Source of the DNA: Benthicola sp964195715
Lineage (GTDB): Bacteria; Gemmatimonadota; Gemmatimonadetes; Palauibacterales; Palauibacteraceae
Assembly: GCA_964195715.1 (NCBI GenBank)
Contig: CAXMRU010000164.1
Span: forward strand, 1-8,357
Reading direction: 5' to 3'
DNA: 8,357 nucleotides
Each line of letters starts with the position of its first letter. Within the stretch, counting starts at the first letter, position 1. This document shows, in pieces, positions 1 to 4,728 of the stretch. Position numbers and translations under genes: made by a program. The notes below the pieces were generated by a model. That model searched no databases. It was given only the letters and a program-made list of their open reading frames with translations, and was not told the origin of the DNA.

Positions 1-515
1 TCCCACGCGTACATCTGCTCCATCAAGTCCATGGCGTGCGCGGTTCCGAGCTCCTCAGTGCTCCCACTCGGGCCCCAGACCCGTAGCGGCGTGAGACGGT
101 TCATGACCGTGCCCCCAAGCCAGAACGTGGGCAGGTCGCCCATGTGATCTACGTGCAGGTGCCCGATGAAGACCTTGTCCAGGTAGTCATAGGGGATCTT
201 CTGAGCAGCGATACGCTCGTGGCAACCGCTACCGATATCGAAGAGGAACTTGTCCCCGTTGCCGAGTTCGACGAGGAAGCAGGCTGCTGCCTGCTTGGGC
301 CTGGCGCTTGGCATCCCGGTACCCAGTGCAACCACCCGCATCTCGTCGGGGGCCAGTTCTTCAGTGCCAGGATAGTAGACGTCGCGATCGTCAACCACGC
401 CGGTGGGGGAGGTCTGCGCCACCGCCGCGCTGTCTCCCGTGCGTCCGACCAGGTAGCCGACGGCGATCGCACCAGCGACCACGAGCACGGCGAGAATGGT
501 TCCACCCTTCTTCAT
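1..515 (-). CDS. Membrane-anchored metallo-beta-lactamase-fold hydrolase, N-terminal part (cut by window edge)
   Basis: The first 171 residues are visible, reading leftward off the window. Residues 6-23 form one hydrophobic helix after two lysines, so the protein is probably anchored in or exported across the inner membrane. The globular domain opens with VVALGTGMPSARP (61-73), followed by FLFDIGSG (90-97) and the zinc-binding HLHVDHMGD (H119, H121, D123, H124). This is the HxHxDH motif of the metallo-beta-lactamase superfamily. The GTGMPS opening and the spacing resemble RNase Z/arylsulfatase-like hydrolases, including the family that NCBI names after GntH of guanitoxin synthesis. That name reflects homology only, and the substrate is unknown. 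The ATG start has a GAGGG ribosome site 8 bases upstream (524-528). The gene lies 79 bases downstream of the glycine-zipper gene on the same strand, so co-transcription is possible. Family is fairly sure; function is open. Confidence 0.85.
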   Translation of the reverse strand, partial: MKKGGTILAVLVVAGAIAVGYLVGRTGDSAAVAQTSPTGVVDDRDVYYPGTEELAPDEMRVVALGTGMPSARPKQAAACFLVELGNGDKFLFDIGSGCHERIAAQKIPYDYLDKVFIGHLHVDHMGDLPTFWLGGTVMNRLTPLRVWGPSGSTEELGTAHAMDLMEQMYAW

Positions 516-594
516 CTGTATTACCCTCGTTGCATAGGTCAGAGTGTGTCGGCCTCGACGTCGGCCGCGGGTCGTCGGCGAATCGCTTGGAATC

Positions 595-1140
595 CTATTT
601 AACCGTGTAGCTTCGCCCTTCCAGGCAGACGCTCATCGCTCGTTTAAACGTATCGAGTTGCTCATCTGCAGCCGCCTCGGCCTGTGCCGCGCCCGCCTGC
701 GCCGCCTGCTCCTCGGCACCCATCTTCGCACCGCGTCCGCGTGCGCCTCCTACTACGGCGCCGATAGCAGCTCCCTTCCCGGCGTCCCCGGCGATCGCGC
801 CGACCGCTGCTCCTCCCACCGCACCCCGTGCCGCACCACCCACCGCAGCCCCCGTCGTCGCATCGGCCGTCTGCTGACGTGCCGCCGCGGCGGCGGCCTC
901 AGCGTTCGCATCGATGTTCATCGGATTGACGCCGCTCTTCTCCTGCGCCCAGGCATAACATTCCAGCTCGTCCATGGACTGCTGGTAGGCGTCCTGCTCG
1001 TTCGCCGGATACACGAACAGGCCCAGGGGCGTGGTCACATCCGGAAGAGCCGCCTGCTCCTGTGTCGCTTCCTGGGCCAGCCCGACCGAAGCCATCACCG
1101 TCGTCGACGCCAGGGTCAGAATCAAGACATTCTTCAGCAC
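595..1140 (-). CDS. Secreted glycine-zipper family protein
   Basis: A 181-residue protein. I start it at GTG 1140 because AGGAGAA (1146-1152) lies 7 bases upstream and a signal peptide begins at once (hydrophobic to about residue 23, ending VGLAQ). A longer in-frame reading from 1254 adds 38 residues that are arginine-rich and unlike a leader. Residues 44-73 carry a conserved-looking segment with DELECYAWAQEKSG. Residues 97-137 are a Gly/Ala zipper (GGAARG, GGAAVGAIAGDAGKGAAIGAVVGG), the type found in YMGG-like and OmpA-linked glycine-zipper proteins that insert in or attach to the outer membrane. An Ala/Glu/Gln-rich stretch (140-160) probably forms a helix. The C-terminus FKRAMSVCLEGRSYTVK recurs in this family, and Cys61 and Cys172 could pair. 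The precise role is unknown; the envelope location is inferred from the signal peptide and zipper. Confidence 0.8.
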   Translation of the reverse strand: MLKNVLILTLASTTVMASVGLAQEATQEQAALPDVTTPLGLFVYPANEQDAYQQSMDELECYAWAQEKSGVNPMNIDANAEAAAAAARQQTADATTGAAVGGAARGAVGGAAVGAIAGDAGKGAAIGAVVGGARGRGAKMGAEEQAAQAGAAQAEAAADEQLDTFKRAMSVCLEGRSYTVK

Positions 1141-1280
1141 TGCAATTCTCCTACGGCACTTAGTTCGCCGTGTCCAAGCCCGTGCCACGTCGTGACCGAC
1201 TGCGGTACGACTAGAAATGAAAGCCCAGCTCGGCCAGAATCCCGAACTAGGCACCCTTAAATATAGAGTAACTAAAGTAG
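1141..1280. other. Intergenic spacer before the glycine-zipper gene
   Basis: A 140-base spacer between two minus-strand genes. The end nearest the upstream gene (1258-1290) is markedly AT-rich for this window and could hold a minus-strand promoter (TATATT near 1259-1264 read on that strand), but I see no matching -35 box. No convincing terminator hairpin follows the upstream gene. Nothing else is recognised apart from the ribosome site described with the downstream gene. Confidence 0.4.
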
Positions 1281-2384
1281 CTACATTATCGCCATGCCGA
1301 GCGTGGACGGCTCGAAGATTTCCTCGATCTTCAATTGGCGACCCGCGAACCCTTGCTCGTGCATGTATCGGGATAGGGCCTCCAACGCGTGCCGGTTTGC
1401 TTCAACGCCGTACGGGAAGAAGTTCTTGCCCATCAGGCCCTCGGTGGCGTCCAGCTCCTGCGCGAACCATGGCAGGGTCCGCAGGAACCACTTCTGGCGC
1501 ATGTCCGAGTATGCGAGGGCCTTCGACTCCGAGTAAGCATCGAAGACGGCCTTCGGGAGCCAAGGTTCTTGGGCGACCAGGTCGCTGCGAATCCCGACTG
1601 CGTGCATCATCGGAAAGATGCCCGTCTTCGCGTAGTAGTCACGCTCCACCGTCCGGGGGTCGGTGAACAGGCGCCTGACCTTTGGGTGTCCTTCGATGAA
1701 AGCGCGCGGCTCGGCCGCATGAAACAAGGCGTCGACGTCTCCGTCGATGAGCAGGTCAGACTCGTCCTTCCCTGCCGGGCCAATGCTCACTGACAGCCCT
1801 TCGGGAAATACATTCTCCAGCTTGGAAACGGAGCCGGCGTTTGCGGTGGACGAGTCTTCAGCGGATACGACCCACTCGATATCCTCGGGTCGCACGCCAT
1901 ACTCGTCCCTGAGCATGCCGCGGATCCACGTGAGCGACGTGGACGAGTAACCCGGGGTACCGACTCGCCTGCCCTTCAGTTGAGCCGGATCATCGATGCC
2001 GCCGTCAGCGTGAACGAAGATGCTCTTGTGCCTGAAGAGCCGTAACGGGAAGACCGGAATCAGCGAGTACGCGCGAAATCCCTCGTTGGCGAACGCAATC
2101 ATGTATGGCGACAAGCCGATCTCCGTCACATCGAGGGTGCCAGGCCCGGAGAAGACATGGGTGTTGAGGTCGCCGATCTTGCCGACCTGGTAGTCGACGT
2201 TGCGGCCAGCGACATGGACTTTGCCCGTCATGAGACCGCTCAGGTGCTCGTACGGGTAGCCGGCCACACTGAGATTTTTTGCCGGCTCTGCGGCGATTGC
2301 CTTAGCCAAAGCAGGGGCGATGACCGTGGAAGAAGCGGCGGCAAGAGCACTTGCCTTGAGGAATTCACGCCGGTGTATGCCCAC
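1281..2384 (-). CDS. Tat-exported substrate-binding-fold protein of the 4,5-dihydroxyphthalate decarboxylase-like family
   Basis: A 367-residue protein starting at GTG 2384, with AGAGAGG nine bases upstream (2394-2400). The N-terminus HRREFLKASALAAAS is a twin-arginine signal (R5, R6), with the hydrophobic part and ALA-type cleavage region ending near residue 32. The mature part opens with SVAGYPYEHLSGLMTGKV. It then shows LSPYMIAFANEGFRAYSLIP, VFPLRLFRHKSIFV (111-124), LKGRRVGTPGYSSTSLTWIRG (137-157) and RDEYGVRPEDIEWV. This order is typical of proteins annotated as 4,5-dihydroxyphthalate decarboxylase, which share the type-2 periplasmic-binding (NMT1/TAXI-like) fold and include many ABC-transporter binding proteins. 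With a Tat signal and no cytoplasmic catabolic neighbours, a periplasmic ligand-binding role is as likely as decarboxylation. No permease or ATPase gene lies beside it. The family is fairly sure; the activity and ligand are not. Confidence 0.85.
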   Translation of the reverse strand: MGIHRREFLKASALAAASSTVIAPALAKAIAAEPAKNLSVAGYPYEHLSGLMTGKVHVAGRNVDYQVGKIGDLNTHVFSGPGTLDVTEIGLSPYMIAFANEGFRAYSLIPVFPLRLFRHKSIFVHADGGIDDPAQLKGRRVGTPGYSSTSLTWIRGMLRDEYGVRPEDIEWVVSAEDSSTANAGSVSKLENVFPEGLSVSIGPAGKDESDLLIDGDVDALFHAAEPRAFIEGHPKVRRLFTDPRTVERDYYAKTGIFPMMHAVGIRSDLVAQEPWLPKAVFDAYSESKALAYSDMRQKWFLRTLPWFAQELDATEGLMGKNFFPYGVEANRHALEALSRYMHEQGFAGRQLKIEEIFEPSTLGMAIM

Positions 2385-2476
2385 TGTCGATGGCCTCTCT
2401 AGATTGGTTTTGCAGCAACGTTGTGTGATTCAAACCAGGAGTGCTAAAGTAATCAATGCCCATTTATATATAATCA
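2385..2476. promoter_or_regulatory. Divergent intergenic region with AT-rich promoter-like sequence
   Basis: This 92-base gap separates the minus-strand binding-protein gene from the plus-strand methyltransferase-like gene, so it should contain both promoters. On the plus strand TATAAT at 2469-2474 is a perfect -10 match, and TTGTGT (about 2421-2426) lies 18 bases from TAAAGT (2445-2450). On the minus strand TTGATT and TTGAAT lie 17 bases apart. These are consensus matches by eye and cannot be ranked. If TATAAT is the -10 box, transcription would begin after the annotated start codon of the plus-strand gene, so that start or that promoter would be wrong. Confidence 0.4.
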
Positions 2477-2485
2477 ATGCCCATT
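2450..2485 (+). repeat. Direct repeat of 15 bases, 21 apart, duplicating a start codon
   Basis: TAATCAATGCCCATT occurs at 2450-2464 and again at 2471-2485. The second copy contains the ATG (2477) used for the downstream gene. The first copy contains an equivalent ATG (2456) in the same frame, which reads only five codons (MPIYI) before TAA (2471-2473). CAGGAG at 2436-2441 precedes the first copy, whereas the second has no purine-rich ribosome site of its own. The period of 21 keeps the reading frame. Confidence 0.85.
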
Positions 2486-3232
2486 CAAATAGAAGATGTC
2501 CTGCGGAATGCATCTGGGTTACGTGATCGCTATGAGCGCATAGTGAAGAACGTTCCCTACGAGGCGATGGGTGTACTGAACAGCGAAATCTTCTTCCTGC
2601 TCGCTGCGGTTGGCTCCCACAGACCGACCCAAGTGCTTGAGTCTGGACGGGCGCGCGGACAGAGCACCCTGCTCCTCGGTCTGTGTTTTCCTGAAGTTCC
2701 TGTAAGGAGCGTCGAGTTCAATCGAGACTCGCCGAACGAGGAGGTTGCAGCCAGACGGCTCGCGGATCTGCCAAACGTAGAGCTACTCTTCGGGGACTCG
2801 CGTGAATTATTGCCCCGGATGTTGAAGCCGGGTGACGTGGTCGTGATCGACGGACCCAAGGGCTGGCGAGCCATCAAGCTGACGCTGCGGTTGCTCGCGA
2901 CCGGACTCCCCGCCTTTGTCTTCGTGCACGACTGTAAGGGGGATTCGGAGGAGCGTAGCTTCTTCGAGCGCCACCTCCCCACGGCTATCTACAGCGACCA
3001 TCCCGAGTGGGTCTCTGCCCACGGAGATCTTGATTCACAGGGTTCCTCTGCGGTCAGGGACCAGCCTCGATACGTCGGCGGGACCTACGCTTGCTTGGCT
3101 TTCGATACTGGAACGCCGTATTCCCGCATCCTCTGGCGGGCGATGATTGAGTCCGTCATTCGTCGCACCATGAACTCGATTCGCAAGCGCACACTTCGTC
3201 ATGCCGCGCGTCCACGGCGAGCTATTCGATAA
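2477..3232 (+). CDS. Rossmann-fold, SAM-dependent methyltransferase-like protein
   Basis: A 251-residue protein. Residues 53-64 (VLESGRARGQST) have the shape of methyltransferase motif I, with E54 and the glycines of the SAM loop. The acidic residue after strand 2 is E80 (SVEFNRDSP). FGDSRELLP (105-113) and VVVIDGPKGWRAIKL (121-135) follow, and this DGP segment is typical of class I methyltransferases of the Methyltransf_24 kind. FVFVHDCKG (147-155) ends the core. The C-terminal 30 residues are strongly basic (RRTMNSIRKRTLRHAARPRR) with no membrane segment, so they may contact nucleic acid or acidic lipid. No cofactor or substrate can be proven, and motif I reads SGRARG rather than the usual GxGxG, so binding is uncertain. 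The ATG lies inside a short duplication; the domain needs most of the N-terminal helix (DVLRNASGLRDRYERIVKNV), which favours a start close to this one. Confidence 0.68.
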   Translation: MPIQIEDVLRNASGLRDRYERIVKNVPYEAMGVLNSEIFFLLAAVGSHRPTQVLESGRARGQSTLLLGLCFPEVPVRSVEFNRDSPNEEVAARRLADLPNVELLFGDSRELLPRMLKPGDVVVIDGPKGWRAIKLTLRLLATGLPAFVFVHDCKGDSEERSFFERHLPTAIYSDHPEWVSAHGDLDSQGSSAVRDQPRYVGGTYACLAFDTGTPYSRILWRAMIESVIRRTMNSIRKRTLRHAARPRRAIR

Positions 3233-3255
3233 GAGGAATCGACAGCGCGAGCCAC

Positions 3256-3274
3256 TGTACCCCAGTTTGTACCC
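3256..3274. repeat. TGTACCC direct repeat, period 12
   Basis: TGTACCC occurs at 3256-3262 and 3268-3274, 12 bases apart, with the near-identical linker CCAGTT between them. Short tandem arm-type sites of about this size commonly flank the crossover core of tyrosine recombinases. That role is inferred from form and from the tRNA-like fragment about 115 bases downstream. Confidence 0.5.
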
Positions 3275-3284
3275 TGACTATCGG

Positions 3285-3384
3285 TACTTAGAGGGACTCA
3301 GGAGGACTTAGAAGGAAAGCTCCCCAGAGTAAGTCCGACTGAGAAGGACTCTTAGGGACTTAGAAGGACTTAGAGGGAAAGCTC
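3285..3384. repeat. Cluster of degenerate GGACTTAGA repeats
   Basis: Variants of ACTTAGA followed by AGG or GGG recur at 3286, 3306, 3358 and 3368, with the related GACTGAGAAGG and GGACTCTTAGGG between them. The longest pair is GGACTTAGAAGGAAAGCTC (3304-3322) and GGACTTAGAGGGAAAGCTC (3366-3384), 18 of 19 bases alike and 62 bases apart. Spacing is irregular and no spacer-repeat order exists, so it is not a CRISPR array. It could be a protein-binding cluster such as integrase arm sites, or duplicated debris. Confidence 0.6.
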
Positions 3385-3387
3385 AGA

Positions 3388-3433
3388 TCGGTCTCGAAAA
3401 CCGGCGCAGAGCTCGAGGTCGAACCCCACGCCC
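3388..3433 (+). pseudogene. tRNA-Ser(CGA)-like fragment, anticodon arm to T arm
   Basis: TCGGT and ACCGG (3388-3392, 3400-3404) form a five-pair anticodon stem, with one T-G pair, around the seven-base loop CTCGAAA. T33 is in place and the anticodon is CGA (serine). A variable-arm-like stretch and a degenerate T arm (GGTCGAACCCC, one T short of the usual GGTTCGA) follow. No D arm or acceptor 5' strand precedes it; the upstream bases belong to the GGACTTAGA repeat cluster. It cannot fold as a complete tRNA. A 3' tRNA portion of this kind is the typical footprint left by an element that integrates in a tRNA gene. Chance similarity of the T-arm part cannot be excluded. Confidence 0.5.
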
Positions 3434-3502
3434 ATCACACGGCAGACAAGAGCTACTCGCCTACCCCTATGTAGAGAACGTCACCCTGTACTGGGAGGGC
3501 TC

Positions 3503-3524
3503 TGTCTTGACCTGTGTCTTGACC
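3503..3524. repeat. TGTCTTGACC direct repeat, period 12
   Basis: TGTCTTGACC occurs at 3503-3512 and 3515-3524, exactly 12 bases apart with a two-base linker. It has the same spacing as the pairs at 3256 and 3730 but a different sequence. No gene or hairpin explains it. Confidence 0.55.
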
Positions 3525-3622
3525 CGACGCAGCCGGTGGGGGCAGACCCAGCAGACTCGCCTGGACCCGAGATTGGTCTGTCCTGTCTGCCTTGTTCCCC
3601 AGAGACCACCCCAGCAACCGCA

Positions 3623-3650
3623 TTCCTAATCCGAAGGTCGCGCGTTCGAG
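3623..3650 (+). pseudogene. tRNA-Arg(CCU)-like fragment, anticodon loop to T loop
   Basis: From 3623 the bases fit tRNA numbering from position 32. The loop is TTCCTAA (anticodon CCT), the 3' anticodon strand TCCGA, the variable loop AGGTC, the T-stem strand GCGCG, and the T loop begins TTCGA. The 5' anticodon strand is mismatched and the bases after the T loop do not pair back to GCGCG, so both ends are broken. The match begins exactly in the anticodon loop, where many tyrosine recombinases cut. The 11-mer TCCGAAGGTCG from this fragment is repeated at 3700-3710. Confidence 0.5.
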
Positions 3651-3699
3651 GCCACTCCGCCTTCAGCCGCTCCCGCTCGGCAGCCTGGAGTCTCACTCC

Positions 3700-3710
3700 T
3701 CCGAAGGTCG
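3700..3710 (+). repeat. Second copy of the TCCGAAGGTCG tRNA-Arg segment
   Basis: TCCGAAGGTCG at 3630-3640 (anticodon stem plus variable loop of the Arg-like fragment) recurs exactly at 3700-3710, 70 bases on. The flanks differ, so only a short core is shared. This would fit two attachment-site remnants, but 11 bases is short. Confidence 0.5.
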
Positions 3711-3729
3711 ATTGACTCATTAGGTATCC

Positions 3730-3752
3730 TGCTCTGCTGAGTGCTCTGCTGA
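3730..3752. repeat. TGCTCTGCTGA direct repeat, period 12
   Basis: TGCTCTGCTGA occurs at 3730-3740 and 3742-3752, again 12 bases apart. It lies between the Arg-like fragments and the terminator. No function is recognised. Confidence 0.55.
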
Positions 3753-3775
3753 ACTGAGGGGACTTAACGGGGCTC

Positions 3776-3816
3776 GAAAGAGAAAGCCCGGTTCCAATAG
3801 GCCCATGGAACCGGGC
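3776..3816 (-). terminator. Intrinsic terminator downstream of the truncated tRNA-Ser
   Basis: GCCCGGTTCCA (3786-3796) and TGGAACCGGGC (3806-3816) form a perfect 11-pair stem with a nine-base loop. Read on the minus strand the stem is followed by TTTCTCTTTC (3785-3776), a U-rich tail. The plus-strand side has only a weak T run, so the minus direction is preferred. It lies about 30 bases beyond the last tRNA-like base of the Ser fragment, where the terminator of an intact tRNA gene would be expected if about 50 bases had been deleted. Confidence 0.75.
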
Positions 3817-3846
3817 CATCTGTTTCTAGGTAGCTGAGACGCACGC

Positions 3847-3884
3847 TTTCAAGACCGGTGCATTAGCCGTTCTGCCACCCCTCC
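3847..3884 (-). pseudogene. tRNA-Ser(UGA), 5' half only
   Basis: Read from 3884 down to 3847 this is an exact tRNA 5' half of 38 bases: acceptor strand GGAGGGG, TG at positions 8-9, D arm GCAGAACGGCTAATGC, A26, anticodon strand CCGGT and loop CTTGAAA with anticodon TGA. The next bases should be ACCGG but are GCGTG. No variable arm, T arm or CCCCTCC acceptor partner follows before the terminator, and none lies farther along the minus strand of this region. The gene is therefore cut immediately after position 38. Because tRNA-Ser(UGA) is normally indispensable, an intact copy should exist elsewhere, or the break is an assembly error. Confidence 0.75.
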
Positions 3885-4121
3885 GAGTCGCTCCAGGTCC
3901 GCATAGCGGGAACCGGGGCAACGGTGCGTGAAGATAGAGCGGTGAAACACTGACCGCGAGCATTCCGTATCATGGGTGGACAGCAGGGGCTCGTCCGCGA
4001 GCCGCGCACGCCGTACAGGAGGGTGACTTTTGCGAAAAGTGTTACTGCTGGTGGGCCTCGAGTTGGCTCGGCGGGTACTGAAGAGGGTGCTCAGGATCTG
4101 ACCTGCCGGTGTTTCCAGAAG

Positions 4122-4148
4122 ATCCGGCCGTTCGCCGACGGGCCGGAT
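4122..4148 (-). terminator. Hairpin after the OsmC gene, likely terminator
   Basis: ATCCGGCC (4122-4129) and GGCCGGAT (4141-4148) form an eight-pair stem with an 11-base loop, 30 bases past the stop codon of the minus-strand OsmC gene. The minus-strand tail (CTTCTGG) is only slightly T-rich, so it may be a weak or Rho-assisted terminator. Confidence 0.4.
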
Positions 4149-4178
4149 TCGGCCTTACCCTCGAGGGATACCCCACCC

Positions 4179-4580
4179 TCAGGGGATGATCTTCACCTCT
4201 ACGTCCAACTGTATGTCCATGCGGAACGTATGGAATACGCTGCAGTACTTCTCCAGTGACAGGTCGACGGCTCGCTCGGCCTTCTTCTGATCCACCGGTC
4301 CCTTGATGCGGAACCTGAACTCGAGACGCTTGACGTAGCGCGGGGGCTCCTCGCGCCTCGTCGCTTCCACCTCGACCGCCATCCCCTGGACTTCCTGCCT
4401 CGATTTCCTGAGGATGTCCACGACGTCTGTTGCAGCGCACGCGCCCACCGATTGGAGCATCAGATCCACCGGGGCCGTGCCCGACTCGGAATTCCCATCG
4501 ATCACCGTAATCGATCCGCCGCGGGCCGTGCCATCGAATCGAAAGTCACCCTTCCATACCAACTGGATCGTCTGGCTCAT
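4179..4580 (-). CDS. OsmC/Ohr-family protein (thiol peroxidase-like)
   Basis: A 133-residue cytoplasmic protein of normal OsmC length. The N-terminal strands (TIQLVWKGDFRFDG) lead to APVDLMLQSVGACAATDVVDIL, with the first redox cysteine at C48 at the start of the central helix. The second cysteine is C113 in LEKYCSVFHTF. This two-cysteine pattern is that of the OsmC/Ohr family, whose best-studied members reduce organic hydroperoxides with lipoyl or other dithiol donors. The RxEEPPRYVKRLEFRF strand and the QKKAERAVDLSLEKYC helix are also typical of the OsmC/YhfA type. Which branch (Ohr, OsmC or YhfA) cannot be settled by eye. The ATG at 4580 has only a weak ribosome site, GAG six bases upstream. 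A 13-codon frame (4618-4577) ends in an ATGA overlap with this start. It is divergent from the YjbQ gene. Confidence 0.93.
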   Translation of the reverse strand: MSQTIQLVWKGDFRFDGTARGGSITVIDGNSESGTAPVDLMLQSVGACAATDVVDILRKSRQEVQGMAVEVEATRREEPPRYVKRLEFRFRIKGPVDQKKAERAVDLSLEKYCSVFHTFRMDIQLDVEVKIIP

Positions 4581-4690
4581 CTTGGCTCGATCTGCAAGTG
4601 GACGGCCGGCAGGATCATGTTGCCGTCGTCAAGGCGACAGCGGATACTCCGGACGGGCGCGGCGGAACATAGGCCCCACGCGCTTCCCTG

Positions 4691-4696
4691 TACAAT
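4691..4696 (+). promoter_or_regulatory. Possible -10 box for the YjbQ gene
   Basis: TACAAT stands 33 bases ahead of the YjbQ ATG in a GC-rich setting, preceded by TG one base upstream. No recognisable -35 hexamer lies 16-18 bases before it. If it is used, the leader would be about 25 bases long. Confidence 0.35.
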
Positions 4697-4728
4697 GGCG
4701 CGAACCTGCCCGAAACGGAGCCAGTCCC

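Larger units (their letters stand above)
3233..4178. other. Long non-coding region with tRNA fragments and short direct repeats
   Basis: This stretch of 946 bases has no reading frame with recognisable protein features. It contains direct repeats at 3256-3274, 3285-3384, 3503-3524 and 3730-3752, and 3' tRNA-like fragments at 3388-3433 and 3623-3650. An intrinsic terminator lies at 3777-3816 and a truncated tRNA-Ser at 3847-3884. From 3901 to 4120 I see only a small hairpin (GGCTCG/CGAGCC, 3988-4003) and no gene. Broken tRNA pieces and short repeats together look like a decayed attachment-site region for integrative elements. No integrase or transposase remnant is visible in any frame. Confidence 0.6.

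Noticed and set aside
544..1260. Long plus-strand frame opposite the glycine-zipper gene
   Set aside because: Arg/Ser/His-rich shadow of a GC-rich gene; the minus strand has a signal peptide, a ribosome site and family motifs.
3285..3384. CRISPR array
   Set aside because: The repeats are short, irregularly spaced and degenerate, with no uniform spacers and no cas genes.
3481..3819. Minus-strand open frame of 112 codons in the tRNA-fragment region
   Set aside because: Its ATG lies inside the terminator hairpin and it runs across the Arg-like tRNA fragment and repeats; composition is Arg/Ser/Gly-rich with no domain.
3776..3884. tRNA-Ser interrupted by a group I intron
   Set aside because: The anticodon loop is a known intron site, but no 3' exon (ACCGG, T arm, CCCCTCC) follows on the minus strand, and the terminator comes after only about 30 bases.
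3890..4120. SRP RNA, RNase P RNA or tmRNA in the gap beside the tRNA piece
   Set aside because: The conserved cores of these RNAs (for example GGAAGGAAGCA or GAGGAAAGTCC) are not present on either strand.
4157..4169. CCCTCGAGGG palindrome just past the OsmC stop codon as an operator
   Set aside because: It is a single 10-base palindrome downstream of the gene rather than in a promoter, with no second copy seen; chance is likely in GC-rich DNA.
3972..4259. Plus-strand open frame of 95 codons
   Set aside because: It overlaps the 3' end of the well-supported OsmC gene on the other strand, and has no ribosome site or recognisable domain.
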